A stretch of DNA of 64,000 bases from Aldehydirespirator sp965261105 (GCA_965261105.1 CBDHCM010000006.1:1240001-1304000); one strand, 5' to 3'; shown: positions 25,033 through 34,100, counted from the stretch's first letter. Numbers and translations: made by a program. Notes: generated from the letters alone by a model not told the origin.

Positions 25033-26313
25033 CTAGGGTCCGAGGGCGGTTATTGGAACGACGCACACTCCGTCGGGGCGCTCGTATGCGTAGCCGCCGC
25101 CGGTGATCACCATGAGCTTGGCCGGGGCGCCCGTGGTGTCTCCGTCGAGTTTGTCGCACAGCCGCCGCAGCGTCCGGGCGCCCTTGTCGATGGCGGCTGC
25201 GCCTCCCAGCTTGACCTCCGCCGCGGCCCACGTCCCGTCGGGCCGTTCGACGATCAGGTCGACTTCCAGGTTGTCACTGTCGCGGTAGTGAGACAGCGAG
25301 CAGCGGTTCGCCCGGGCGTAGACCTGCAGGTCGCGGATCGCCATCGACTCGAACAGTCGGCCTGCGAAGCCCAGGTCGCGCATCAGCCCGTCGACGTCTG
25401 CCCCCAGCGCGGCCGCGGTCAGCGACGGATCCACGAGATGGATCTTCGGCGAGCGGCGCGCCTGGGCACGCGAGGCCAGATGCGGCCTCCAGGCGGGTAC
25501 CTCCTCCACCACGAACAGCCGGGCCAGCGACGCTAGATAGCCGGCGACCGTGCGGCGCTCGAGGGGCGCCTCGCCCGCCGCGGCGGTGTCCGCCGCGAGC
25601 ACGGTGTGCCTCACCTCGGTGGCGACGTTGCGGGCCAGCGACACGAGCAGCCTCCCCACGCGCACTGGGTCTCGGTGGGTGCCGTCCACCCTGGACACGT
25701 CGGTGCGGCTGATCTCGTCGAGATAGGCGCGGGAGGCGTCGCCGGCCGTGACCGGGTCGACGTCGCGCATCTGGGGCCATCCGCCCCGGCACGCGAGCTC
25801 GAGCACCTCGCCCAGCGGCAGTCCGGCGTCGGCGGCCGGGCACCGTTCGCCGTCGAGGAGTGCTCCCAGCGACACGCCACCGTCGGACTCTCCGCTCTCG
25901 TAGAGGCTCATGGGCCCCATGCGGACCCGGATGATCCGCCCGGCACCGGAGTGTCGGGTGATGTCGTCGGGCGGGTCGGCGGAGCCTGTCAAGATGAACT
26001 GGCCTCTCACGCCCCGGGCGTCGCAGGCTCGCCGCATCGGGTTCCAGACCCCCGGCGCCAACTGCCACTCGTCCAGCAGCCGGGGCGGCGAGCCGTCGAG
26101 GATCGACGCCGGATCCATGCCCGCGTCCAGCGCGGCACTGACTCTGTCGTCCAGGTACACGGCGCTGTTGGCGAACCGGCGCCCGGTCCACGTCTTGCCG
26201 CAGGCGCGAGGGCCTTCGACCACCACCGCGGGCATCGTCGCGAGCGCCCGGCGCATCTCCGCGTCAACGACGCGGGGCACATACCCGTCAGGAGTTATGC
26301 CGTCGGCGTCCAT
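25033..26313 (-). CDS. AAA ATPase with DUF4143 and nuclease-like C-terminus
   Basis: This 426-residue P-loop ATPase starts at ATG 26313 (MDADGITPDGYVPRV), with GGAG upstream. Motifs are the Walker A VVVEGPRACGKTWTG near residue 30, a Walker B-like RLLDEWQLAPGVW near residue 78 and the sensor FILTGSADPPDD. A DUF4143 domain follows. The C-terminus has LEVDLIVERPDGTWAAAEVKLG, the E..D..ExK pattern of a PD-(D/E)XK fold. These widespread ATPases have no settled function. Its TAG stop lies inside the CTAG at the transposon boundary, so the protein is complete even though its downstream DNA was displaced by 6 kb. Confidence 0.85.
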   Translation of the reverse strand: MDADGITPDGYVPRVVDAEMRRALATMPAVVVEGPRACGKTWTGRRFANSAVYLDDRVSAALDAGMDPASILDGSPPRLLDEWQLAPGVWNPMRRACDARGVRGQFILTGSADPPDDITRHSGAGRIIRVRMGPMSLYESGESDGGVSLGALLDGERCPAADAGLPLGEVLELACRGGWPQMRDVDPVTAGDASRAYLDEISRTDVSRVDGTHRDPVRVGRLLVSLARNVATEVRHTVLAADTAAAGEAPLERRTVAGYLASLARLFVVEEVPAWRPHLASRAQARRSPKIHLVDPSLTAAALGADVDGLMRDLGFAGRLFESMAIRDLQVYARANRCSLSHYRDSDNLEVDLIVERPDGTWAAAEVKLGGAAAIDKGARTLRRLCDKLDGDTTGAPAKLMVITGGGYAYERPDGVCVVPITALGP

Positions 26314-26346
26314 CGTTGCTCCGTCTCCCCACCCCCTCAAGAATAC

Positions 26347-26387
26347 GCCAATAATCTGGCAGTTGAAATGCCAATAATCTGGCAGTT
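26347..26387. promoter_or_regulatory. Direct pair of palindromic operator-like sites upstream of the ATPase
   Basis: GCCAATAATCTGGCAGTT occurs at 26347-26364 and again at 26370-26387, 23 bp apart, about two helical turns. The second copy, preceded by T, is an inverted repeat, TGCCA-ATAATC-TGGCA; the first copy has CGCCA in the left arm. This AT-rich pair begins about 34 bp upstream of the ATPase start codon. Regulator binding is inferred. No cognate regulator gene is adjacent. The remaining 170 bp to cofE hold no gene. Confidence 0.5.
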
Positions 26388-26558
26388 TACTGTCGAAGGC
26401 GGGGAACGTTCGGGCCGCGGCTGCGGGCGGTGCTGCGCCGAGACGACGACAGACACTCCATGGTCAGTCCCCGCCGGCGCGACGAGGGCCGACCAGTCCA
26501 GCCCCGCGGCTGGACGCAAGGATCCACTGGCCGAGACAAGCCGGGTCTGGGCTCTGCG

Positions 26559-27263
26559 CTAGCGGAAGAGGTCGTCGGCGGGGGAGCGCACTATCTCGTT
26601 CGCGACTGAGCCCGTGCGAAACCAGGACGGGTCCAGGCCTCGAACCACCGCGACGGGCACCCCCTTGGACTTGCCCATGACCAGGTCGGCGGCCGCCGCG
26701 ATCTCGTCGGCCACCGCCACCTCGGTCACCTTGAGCTCGCGGCCCAGCGCGTCGGTGCTGCCCCTCAGGTCAACTACTGCGGCGATGCCCGCGCAGCCGA
26801 TGGCGGTGTCGGTCACCCCGCGCCGCCAGGGTCGGCCGAAGGTGTCTGAGATCACCACCGCGACCTCGACGCCGCAGAGAGCCCGGACGCGGTCGCGGAC
26901 GCGGCGGGCCGAGCGGTCCGAGTCCACCGGCAGCAAAGCCGCGAACCCCTCCTCCACGTTGCTGAGGTCGACTCCGGCGTTGGCGCACACGAAACCGTGG
27001 GCGGTCTCCGAGATGACCAGATCGCCCCGGCGGCGCAGAACCCGGACCGACTCTGCCTCGACCAGGGGCTTGTGGCTCAGCGGATCGCCGGGATCCACCG
27101 CCGCGAGGCGGTTCTCGGCCTTGGAGACCACCTTCTGGGTGACCACCACGCAGTCGCGGTTGCGCAGCCCCTCCGGTCCGACCGCGGCGACGATCAGCGC
27201 GGCCAGGTCGTCGCCGGGGCGCACCTCGCCGATGCCCTCGACTCCAAGGATCTCCAGGCTCAC
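26559..27263 (-). CDS. cofE: Coenzyme F420-0:L-glutamate ligase (CofE/FbiB N-domain type)
   Basis: This 234-residue enzyme adds gamma-linked glutamates to F420-0 using GTP. Family motifs are GEVRPGDDLAALI, DCVVVTQKVVSKAENR near residues 37-53 and the metal-binding VVISDTFGRPWRRGVTD near residues 133-149. It has only the ligase domain; the nitroreductase-like C-terminal half of mycobacterial FbiB is absent. The start is GTG 27263. A 13-codon micro-ORF with the same first four residues precedes it, and its TGA overlaps this GTG. It follows cofD in the operon, and F420 would serve enzymes such as the LLM oxidoreductase at 49.4 kb. Confidence 0.9.
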   Translation of the reverse strand: MSLEILGVEGIGEVRPGDDLAALIVAAVGPEGLRNRDCVVVTQKVVSKAENRLAAVDPGDPLSHKPLVEAESVRVLRRRGDLVISETAHGFVCANAGVDLSNVEEGFAALLPVDSDRSARRVRDRVRALCGVEVAVVISDTFGRPWRRGVTDTAIGCAGIAAVVDLRGSTDALGRELKVTEVAVADEIAAAADLVMGKSKGVPVAVVRGLDPSWFRTGSVANEIVRSPADDLFR

Positions 27264-27301
27264 GATGACGCCGCGGCCGGTAGGCGAGTTTCCAGGCTCA
27301 C
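27260..27301 (-). other. Decoy micro-ORF between cofD and cofE from a duplicated junction
   Basis: GTG at 27301 opens a frame of 13 codons (MSLETRLPAAASS) and a stop. Its GTG overlaps the cofD stop (GTGA), and its own TGA overlaps the cofE start GTG. CGTGAGCCTGGA occurs at both starts, 38 bp apart, and the preceding GGCCGCGG is also shared, so the arrangement looks like an ageing tandem duplication of the stop/start junction. Whether the peptide is made is unknown. Confidence 0.6.
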
Positions 27302-28227
27302 GGCGACACCGCGGCCACCGTGCGCCGGGCCAGCTCGGCCGCGGCCTGCGGCGACGACATGATCGTCGGCGCGACCACGGCCCGGACCCCGGCGTCGGCC
27401 ACCGCGGAGGCCAGATCGGCGTCGGCCTCGTCGATCACCAGGGCGCCGGCCACATCCCGGTAGCGCCGGGCCACACCCACCACGCTCGCCTCCTCGCCCA
27501 GCTCCCGGAGCATCCGGGCGGCGGGGCCCTTGAGGGCCGCACCGGCCACTATGGGCGACACGGCCACGGTTCGCTCCCGCCGAGCGGCGAGGATCTCGGC
27601 CACTTCACCGACGGCCAGCACCGGGCCTATCGACACGACCGGGTTGGACGGCGCGATCACCACGACATCGGCGTCGGCTATGGCCTCGCGCACCCCCGGG
27701 GCCGGGCGGGCCGCCTCCACGCCGGCGAAGCGCACCTTGGATATGGCGACGTCGTGGCGGAGGCGCACGAAGTATTCCTGGAAGCCGACCTCGTCCCCCG
27801 AGGCCAGGGTCACCCGCGTCTCGATCCGCTGGTCGCTCGCCGGCAGCACCCGGCAGCCCAGGCCTCGGGCCGCGGCGAGGCGGGCCGTCACGTCGCTGAG
27901 GCTCAGCCCCTCGCGCAGCAGGGTGGTGCGGAACAGGTGTGTCCCCAGGTCGCGGTCTCCAAGGTTGAACCAGGCGTCGATCCCCAGCGCCCTTAGCTCG
28001 CTGAGCGCGTTCCAGGTCTCGTTGGCCAGGCCCCAGCCCCTGTCGGGGTCTATTGCCCCCGAGAGCGTGTAGATCACGGTGTCGATGTCTGGGCTGATGT
28101 GCAGGCCGTGCAGCTCGATGTCGTCGGCCACGTTCACCACCGCGGTGACGTCGGTGGGTGGCGTCACCTGCAGCTGCCCGGCCAGGTAGCGGGCCGCGCC
28201 CACCCCGCCGGCCAGGACCGTTATCAC
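27298..28227 (-). CDS. cofD: 2-phospho-L-lactate (or phosphoenolpyruvate) transferase, F420 biosynthesis
   Basis: CofD/FbiA couples the activated three-carbon acid (LPPG or EPPG) to the deazaflavin Fo, forming F420-0 or its dehydro form. The 309-residue protein begins VITVLAGGVGAARYLAGQL, the family nucleotide-binding loop. DDIELHGLHISPDIDTVIYTLSG, WFNLGDRDLGTHLFRT and VIAPSNPVVSIGPVLAV follow, all strongly conserved. GTG 28227 overlaps the gmd stop by 4 bp (GTGA). The frame stays open further upstream only as an out-of-frame shadow of gmd. The co-operonic cofE supports the role. Fo synthase is not in the window. Confidence 0.92.
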   Translation of the reverse strand: MITVLAGGVGAARYLAGQLQVTPPTDVTAVVNVADDIELHGLHISPDIDTVIYTLSGAIDPDRGWGLANETWNALSELRALGIDAWFNLGDRDLGTHLFRTTLLREGLSLSDVTARLAAARGLGCRVLPASDQRIETRVTLASGDEVGFQEYFVRLRHDVAISKVRFAGVEAARPAPGVREAIADADVVVIAPSNPVVSIGPVLAVGEVAEILAARRERTVAVSPIVAGAALKGPAARMLRELGEEASVVGVARRYRDVAGALVIDEADADLASAVADAGVRAVVAPTIMSSPQAAAELARRTVAAVSP

Positions 28228-29228
28228 CGGCGCGTCTCGTTCGCGGCCCCGCCGGCGGCGCCCGGGCCGCCCTGCAGCAGCGCCAGATCCGCGTCGACCA
28301 TCAGCCGGACGAGTTCCCCGAACGACGTCCTGGGGCGCCATCCGAAGGCTGCGGTTGCCTTGGAGGCGTCGCCCACGAGCAGGTCGACCTCGGCGGGGCG
28401 CATGAACCTCTCGTCCATTACAACATGGTCGCGGTAGTCGAGGCCCACATAGTCGAAGGCCAACTCGCAGAGCGTGCGCACCGAGTTGGTCCTGCCGGTG
28501 CAGATCACGTAGTCGTCGGGCTCGTCCTGCTGCAGCATCTGCCATATGGCCTCGACGTAGTCCGCCGCATAGCCCCAGTCCCTCTGGGACTCCAGGTTGC
28601 CGAGCCGCAGCTCGCCGGCCAGGCCGAGCTTGATGCTGGCCGCGGCGTGGGTGATCTTGCGGGTCACGAACTCCATGCCCCGGCGCGGGCTCTCGTGGTT
28701 GAACAGGATCCCCGAGGTGGCGTGCAGCCCGTAGGACTCCCGGTAGTTGACCGTGATCCAGTGGCCGTAGACCTTGGCCACCCCGTAGGGGCTGCGGGGA
28801 TAGAACGGGGTCTTCTCGTTCTGGGGGACCTCCCGCACCTTCCCGAACATCTCCGACGAGCTGGCCTGGTAGAAGCGGATGTCGCAGTCGACGAGCCGGA
28901 TGGCGTCGAGGATCCGGGTGACCCCCAGTGCCGTGGTCTCGCCGGTGAGCACCGGCTGGCTGAAGGAGGTCTGCACGAAGGACTGGGCCGCGAGGTTGTA
29001 CACCTCGTCGGGCAGGTAGGTCCGCAGGATCTCGATCATCGAGACCTGGTCGAGCAGATCGCCGGTCACGATCCGGACCCGGTCCTGGATGTGGGCGATG
29101 CGCTCGTAGTTGACGATGCTGGAGCGCCGCACCATGCCCACGACGTCGTAGCCCTTGTCCAGGAGCAGCTCGGCCAGGTAGGAGCCGTCCTGGCCAGTGA
29201 TGCCGGTGATCAGGGCGCGCCTGGCCAT
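28224..29228 (-). CDS. gmd: GDP-mannose 4,6-dehydratase
   Basis: This 334-residue NADP-dependent SDR-family enzyme converts GDP-D-mannose to GDP-4-keto-6-deoxy-D-mannose. Motifs are ALITGITGQDGSYLAELLL (residues 5-23), GMVRRSS, YNLAAQSFVQTSF, the catalytic Ser/Thr region YQASSSEMFG, and YGVAKVYGHW with active-site Tyr and Lys. FNHESPRRGMEFVTRKIT is diagnostic of Gmd. ATG 29228 begins 4 bp after the reductase gene, and the stop overlaps cofD. With the upstream reductase it makes a GDP-6-deoxyhexose such as rhamnose or fucose for envelope glycans. Confidence 0.95.
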   Translation of the reverse strand: MARRALITGITGQDGSYLAELLLDKGYDVVGMVRRSSIVNYERIAHIQDRVRIVTGDLLDQVSMIEILRTYLPDEVYNLAAQSFVQTSFSQPVLTGETTALGVTRILDAIRLVDCDIRFYQASSSEMFGKVREVPQNEKTPFYPRSPYGVAKVYGHWITVNYRESYGLHATSGILFNHESPRRGMEFVTRKITHAAASIKLGLAGELRLGNLESQRDWGYAADYVEAIWQMLQQDEPDDYVICTGRTNSVRTLCELAFDYVGLDYRDHVVMDERFMRPAEVDLLVGDASKATAAFGWRPRTSFGELVRLMVDADLALLQGGPGAAGGAANETRR

Positions 29229-29232
29229 GGCC

Positions 29233-30333
29233 CTACTGGCTATCGCCCCGCGGCGGCAGTTGCGACTCCGCCTCGGGTCTCCCGCGGTCCGGGGGCTGCG
29301 ACTCCGCCTCGGGTCGTTCGCGGTCTGGGGGCTGCGACTCCGCCTCGGGTCGTTCGCGGTCTGGGGGCTGCGACGCCGCCTCGGGTCGTTCGCGGTCCGG
29401 GGGCTGCGACTCCGCCTCGGGTCTCCCGCGGTCCGGGGGCTGCGACTCCGCCGTCTTGCACCGCCAGTAGTCCAAGAGGTTGTCGAGGGTCTGATCCAGC
29501 GGCACCTCGGGCCGCCATCCGGTGGCGGCCCGCAGCTTGGAGGCATCACCGCAGACCTCTGTCACGTCGACGGGGCGCAGCAACTCGTCGTCGCCGGCCA
29601 GCCGCATCGGGTGCCTGGCCCGGGCGATCAGGGATTCGGCCAGCTCCCGGACGCACAGCGCGGTGCCGCTGCAAACGTTGTAGGCCTCGCCCTCGACTCC
29701 GTGCTCGGCCAGCAGCCGGTAGGCCCGGACCACGTCGCGCACGTCGGTGAAGTCGCGGCGCGTCCGGAGGCTCCCGACGCGCACAACCTCCGCGCCGGAG
29801 CGCTCGTTGGCCGCGATTCGCGCTGCCAGCGCGGCAGCCACGAAGCGGTCGCTCTGGCCCGGTCCGAGATGGTTGAAGGCCCGGGCCCGGACCACGTCGA
29901 GTCCGCGGCCCGCGCCGGCCTGCACGCACACCATCTCGGCGGCCGCCTTGCTTGCCCCGTAGGGAGTGACCGGGCGCATGGGGGCGGTCTCGTCGACGGG
30001 GAGGCCGGCCGGCTCGAGCCTGCCGTAGACGTCGGCACTGCTCACCACCACGGCCCGGCCCGCGCCGGCTCTGCGGGCTGCGTCCAGCACGTTGAAGGTC
30101 CCCTCCACGTTCACCCGAAGCGTGGCCGCGGCCGCGGTGAAGCTCGCCTGCACATCGGCCTGAGCGGCCAGGTGATACACCGCGTCCGGTCGGCCTTGAC
30201 CGAAGTCGGCCTCAAGCGCCTCGGGCTCGGTTATCTCAGCCTCGCTGACGATGACCTCGTCGCCCGCGGCTGCGAGATGCGCCACAAGATGGCAACCGAC
30301 GAACCCGGTGGCTCCGGTGACGAGAACCCGCAC
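29233..30333 (-). CDS. GDP-4-keto-6-deoxymannose reductase-like SDR with repeat-built tail
   Basis: This 366-residue NAD(P)-dependent epimerase/reductase starts MRVLVTGATGFVGCHL. It shows VYHLAAQADVQASF, the Ser in VVVSSADVYG, the YGASK active site and RAFNHLGPGQSDRFV, the last typical of Rmd-type reductases. DFTDVRDVVRAY and a C-terminal substrate domain end near residue 296. Then comes an extra tail of about 70 residues made of five 12-residue repeats of the type AESQPPDRERPE. The core is of normal length and the tail is an addition. The gene directly precedes gmd, which supports GDP-rhamnose/deoxytalose formation. GDP-sugar epimerase activity is an alternative. Confidence 0.8.
   Translation of the reverse strand: MRVLVTGATGFVGCHLVAHLAAAGDEVIVSEAEITEPEALEADFGQGRPDAVYHLAAQADVQASFTAAAATLRVNVEGTFNVLDAARRAGAGRAVVVSSADVYGRLEPAGLPVDETAPMRPVTPYGASKAAAEMVCVQAGAGRGLDVVRARAFNHLGPGQSDRFVAAALAARIAANERSGAEVVRVGSLRTRRDFTDVRDVVRAYRLLAEHGVEGEAYNVCSGTALCVRELAESLIARARHPMRLAGDDELLRPVDVTEVCGDASKLRAATGWRPEVPLDQTLDNLLDYWRCKTAESQPPDRGRPEAESQPPDRERPEAASQPPDRERPEAESQPPDRERPEAESQPPDRGRPEAESQLPPRGDSQ
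29261..29452 (-). repeat. 36-bp in-frame tandem repeat at the 3' end of the reductase gene
   Basis: Units begin at 29261, 29297, 29333, 29369 and 29405, with a partial sixth at 29441, each 36 bp and starting TGCGACTCCGCCTCGGGT on the plus strand. They encode a 12-residue acidic/Pro/Arg-rich unit on the minus strand. Single-base differences (for example TGCGACGCCG at 29369) show slight divergence. The array lies at the extreme 3' end of the gene, next to the gmd start. Confidence 0.95.
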
Positions 30334-30456
30334 GCGCTCCTACCCCGCCGAGCCTGGACACAGCATCACCCGCGAACCCTAGAGGCCGAGCGGATAGACC
30401 GCGGCGCGCGCCCGCGTGCCACACTGGTCGCGAGCCCGACGGCCCTAGGAGCTGGA

Positions 30457-31128
30457 GTGTCTGACACGGCGGCAGCATCCGGGCGCGACCCGCGGCGGCT
30501 GGCATCTCTTGTGGAGCCCGGCTCCACGGCCGTGCTCACCATGGAGATGCAGCGGGGCGTGGTCGGTCCCGGCGCGATGATGCCTGCGGTCGCCGAGCAG
30601 GTCGCGGCGTCCGGCACGATCCAGGTCGCCGCGTCGGTGTGTGAGGCGGCCCGGGCCGCAGGCGCCCGCGTGGTCCACTGCACGGCGCAGACCCGGCCCG
30701 ACGGCGCGGGCGGCGCGGTCAACTGCCGGATCCTGGGCCTCGCCGACCGGCTGCGCCGCGAGCAGGGGACCGCTCCCACAGAGGCCGGCACCGAGGGCGC
30801 CCGGCTCGTGCCCGAGCTCGGGGAGGACCCCCGAGACCTGATTGTGGCCCGCCGGCATGGACTCACTCCGTTCACGTCCACTCCGCTCGACCAGACCCTG
30901 AGGAACCTCGGCATCAGGACCGTCGTGGCGACGGGCGTTTCGGTGAACGTCGGCATTCTGGGCCTGTGCCTCAGCGCCGTCGATCTCGGCTATCAGGTGG
31001 TGCTCGTGCGAGACGCGGTGGCCGGAGTGCCCGCCGCCTACGCGGAGTCCGTGATCGACAACACCCTGGCGATGGTCGCCACCGTCGTCACATCGGCGGA
31101 GCTGCTGGAGGTGTGGAGCGCGGTCTGA
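30457..31128 (+). CDS. Isochorismatase-like family protein lacking the catalytic cysteine
   Basis: This 223-residue alpha/beta protein of the isochorismatase/cysteine-hydrolase superfamily starts at GTG 30457 (VSDTAAASG). In place of the usual Asp it has TMEMQRGVVG (residues 29-38). The Lys region reads IVARRHGLTPF. At the nucleophile site it has ATGVSVNVGILG, where the expected Cys is Gly. The rest of the fold (GYQVVLVRDAVAG) is normal. A Cys-less subfamily with this sequence style is known in actinobacteria, so this is probably a lineage feature rather than a mutation. Cys hydrolase activity is unlikely. It is divergent from the sugar/F420 operon. Confidence 0.75.
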   Translation: MSDTAAASGRDPRRLASLVEPGSTAVLTMEMQRGVVGPGAMMPAVAEQVAASGTIQVAASVCEAARAAGARVVHCTAQTRPDGAGGAVNCRILGLADRLRREQGTAPTEAGTEGARLVPELGEDPRDLIVARRHGLTPFTSTPLDQTLRNLGIRTVVATGVSVNVGILGLCLSAVDLGYQVVLVRDAVAGVPAAYAESVIDNTLAMVATVVTSAELLEVWSAV

Positions 31129-31195
31129 TCGCCCGGAGGCCGACCAGATTGGCCGGAGGCGCCACCATCGGGGCGGAGGCGCCCATTAGCCTCGG

Positions 31196-34100
31196 TTGAT
31201 CGCATCTCCCGTCGACAGCGCGGCACCCGTTGCGGGCGCGTACGGCACCGCCCAACCGACGGTGCTGGCCGTGGTGGTCGCCCACCGGCCGGGCGAGTGG
31301 TTCCGCGAGAGCCTCGAGTCGCTGGCCCTCCAGGACTACGGGCCCCTGAGCGTGGCCGTGGTGGACGCGGCCGGATCGGGGATCGGTCCAAGGGTCGCGG
31401 AAGTCCTGGCGGACGCCACCGTGATAGACGCAGCCGGTGCTTCCGGATTCTCGGAGGCGGCCAACGCTGTGCTCTCGGCCAATCTTGGTGCCGACTTCCT
31501 GCTGGTGTGCCACGACGACGTGGCCCTGGCCGGCGACGCGGTGAGCACCCTCGTGGTCGAGGCGCTGCGGAGCAACGCGGGGATAGTCGGCCCCAAGATC
31601 GTGGAATGGGACCGCCCCGAGATCATCCGGCATGCGGGCTACGACGTCGACCGCTTCGGCGTCTCCGCCGACCGCGCCGGTGCCCACGAACTCGACCAGG
31701 AGCAGCACGAAGGCGTGCGCGACTCCTTCGCCCTGCCGTCGGCGGTGCTGCTCATCCGCAGGGAGCTGTTCGTCCGGCTCGGCGGCTTCGACGCAGGCAT
31801 GACCTTCCGAGGCGAGGACGTCGACCTCTGCTGGCGGGCGCAGATGGCCGGGGCCCGGGTGATGTTCGTCGGCGGTGCGGTGGCCCGCCACCGGGGCGGG
31901 CTCGCGTCCCGCACCGGCGTCGACGACGTGAGGCTCACCCAGAACCGTCATGCGTTGCGGTCCATGCTGGTCAACCACGGCCGCATCTCGCTGGCCGTGT
32001 TCGTGCCGCTGGCGGTGCTGATGGCCGTCTGCGAGGTGGCCCTGGGAGTGTTCACCGCCCAGTTCGGCCGGGTCCGCGACATGCTGTCGGCATGGGTGTG
32101 GAACATCTCCCGCCTCGACGTGGTGCTCGAGCGCCGCCGGGCGAATGCCCAGGTCCGCAGAGTGCGCCAGGCCGACGTCACCGCCTTGCAGTACCTCGGC
32201 AGCGTGCGGCTGCTGTCCTTCTTGAGGCGGCAGTTCGGCGGTGAGTCACAGGGCCTGCTGAGCGCGGCGGGCCGCGGCGTCCTCGGAGGCTTTCGAACCG
32301 GCACGCTCCGCCTGACCTGGATTGCGTGGACGGTGGTGGTCGGGGTCGTGCTGTTCGGGTCGCGCCGCCTCGTGGCCGACGGCGTGCCCGCGGTCGGGGA
32401 CTTCGTGGCGCTCGGCGAGACAGGCTCTGACCTGATCAGGACATGGTGGGGGGGATGGAGCGAGCGAAACGCGGGAGCGCCGTCCTCCAACTTGGGCGTC
32501 CTCGTCTACCTCGGCGCCGCCGGCTGGCTGCTGTCCGACAGCATGGGCCTGGTTCGCACCCTGTCGGTGGTGACTCCGATCCTGGTGGGATTGCTGGGGG
32601 CCTACCGGCTGCTGGCCGCGACCGGCTCTCGCCGGGCCCAGACGGGCACCCTCGTCGCCTACCTTGTCGTGCCTCTGGCGTCCGCGTCGGTAGCGGGCGG
32701 ATCCATCCCCGGCCTGGTCGGCTACGCGGCCGCGCCGTGGATGCTGCGGGAGCTGCTGCGGGCGTCGCGGACCGCCCCGTTCGGGTCGAGTCCCAACCAA
32801 CCCTCTCTGGCGTCGGTCGCGGTGTCGCTGGGCGCCGTCGCGGGCCTTGCCGCGCTGGTCGTGCCGGCCGCGGTGGCGCTGGTGGTGCTGCTAGCCGCGG
32901 GACTGGTGCTGGGGAGCCTGCTCGCGGCGCGGCCCGGAAGCATCCTGCGCCTGCCGGCCGCGGCCGTGCTAGCGGTTCCGACGACCGCCTTCGTGGCGTT
33001 TCCGGCCGTCGTCGACGTGCTGGCCTACGGTCCGTGGTGGGGGGCGGTCGCCGGCGGGCGCGACGGCTCGGCCGGGGAGGTCTCCTTCGGCGAGATGCTG
33101 CGGTTCGCGGTCGGGCCCGGCGACCCGGGCTCGCTCATGTGGCTGTTCGCGGTTCCGATGGCCGTGCCGTTGCTTCTGGGTCGGGGATGGCGCCTGGAGC
33201 AGGCCGTCCGCCTGTGGATGGTGGCGCTGGCGGCATGGGCGCTGGCCCTGGCCTCGCAACGGGGGGCTCTGCCCTTCGGGCTTCCCGACCTGCAACTCCT
33301 GTTGGCTCCGGCCGCCGTATCGGTGGCCGCACTTTGCGGCATGGCGGTGCTCTCCTTCGAGCACGACCTGCGATTCAGCCACTTCGGCTGGCGCCAGGCC
33401 CTGGTCCCGATCACGGTGGCGGCGTCGCTGCTGCTGGTTGTCGGCAGAGTCGGCGTGCTCGAGACCGGGAGCTGGGACCTGGTGGAGGGCGACCACCACG
33501 CGGCCCTGCGCTTCGAGCCCCCGGCCCTGGCCGGCGCCTACCGCGTGCTGTGGATCGGCGCGCCCGAGTTCCTGGCCGTAGAGGGCCACAGCCTGGCGCC
33601 CGGCGTCGCCTGGGCGGCCACCACCGGCGATTCGGTCACGATCGCCGAACGCGCCCTCCCGCTTGATGAGGGCCAGGCCGGGCTATTCGAGACGGTGATC
33701 GATGAGATCGACGCGGGCCGCACCACCCGGGGCGGGCGGCTGCTGGCCGGCCTGGGCGTGCGTTACGTGGTGCTGCTGCACCGGCTCGCGCCGGCGCCGT
33801 TCGTTGGGGAGGACAAGGCCCGGCCGGTGCCGGCCGGACTCGCATCCGCAATCCGCCACCAGCTCGACCTGGGGTTGGTGGAGGGCACCAACAGCGCGGT
33901 GGACATGTTCGTGAACACATCCTGGGTGCCGATGCGAGGGGTGCACGCGCCGGGATTCGATCGGGGCGTCGACGCAATCACCGACCTCGAGGCCCATCCG
34001 ATCATCCCGGGCGCGCCGGTATTCTCCGGCGCCGGGCCGCCCTGGTCGGCCGATATCCCCGACGGCGCCGAGGTTCTGGTCGCCCACACGCCCCGTCCCG

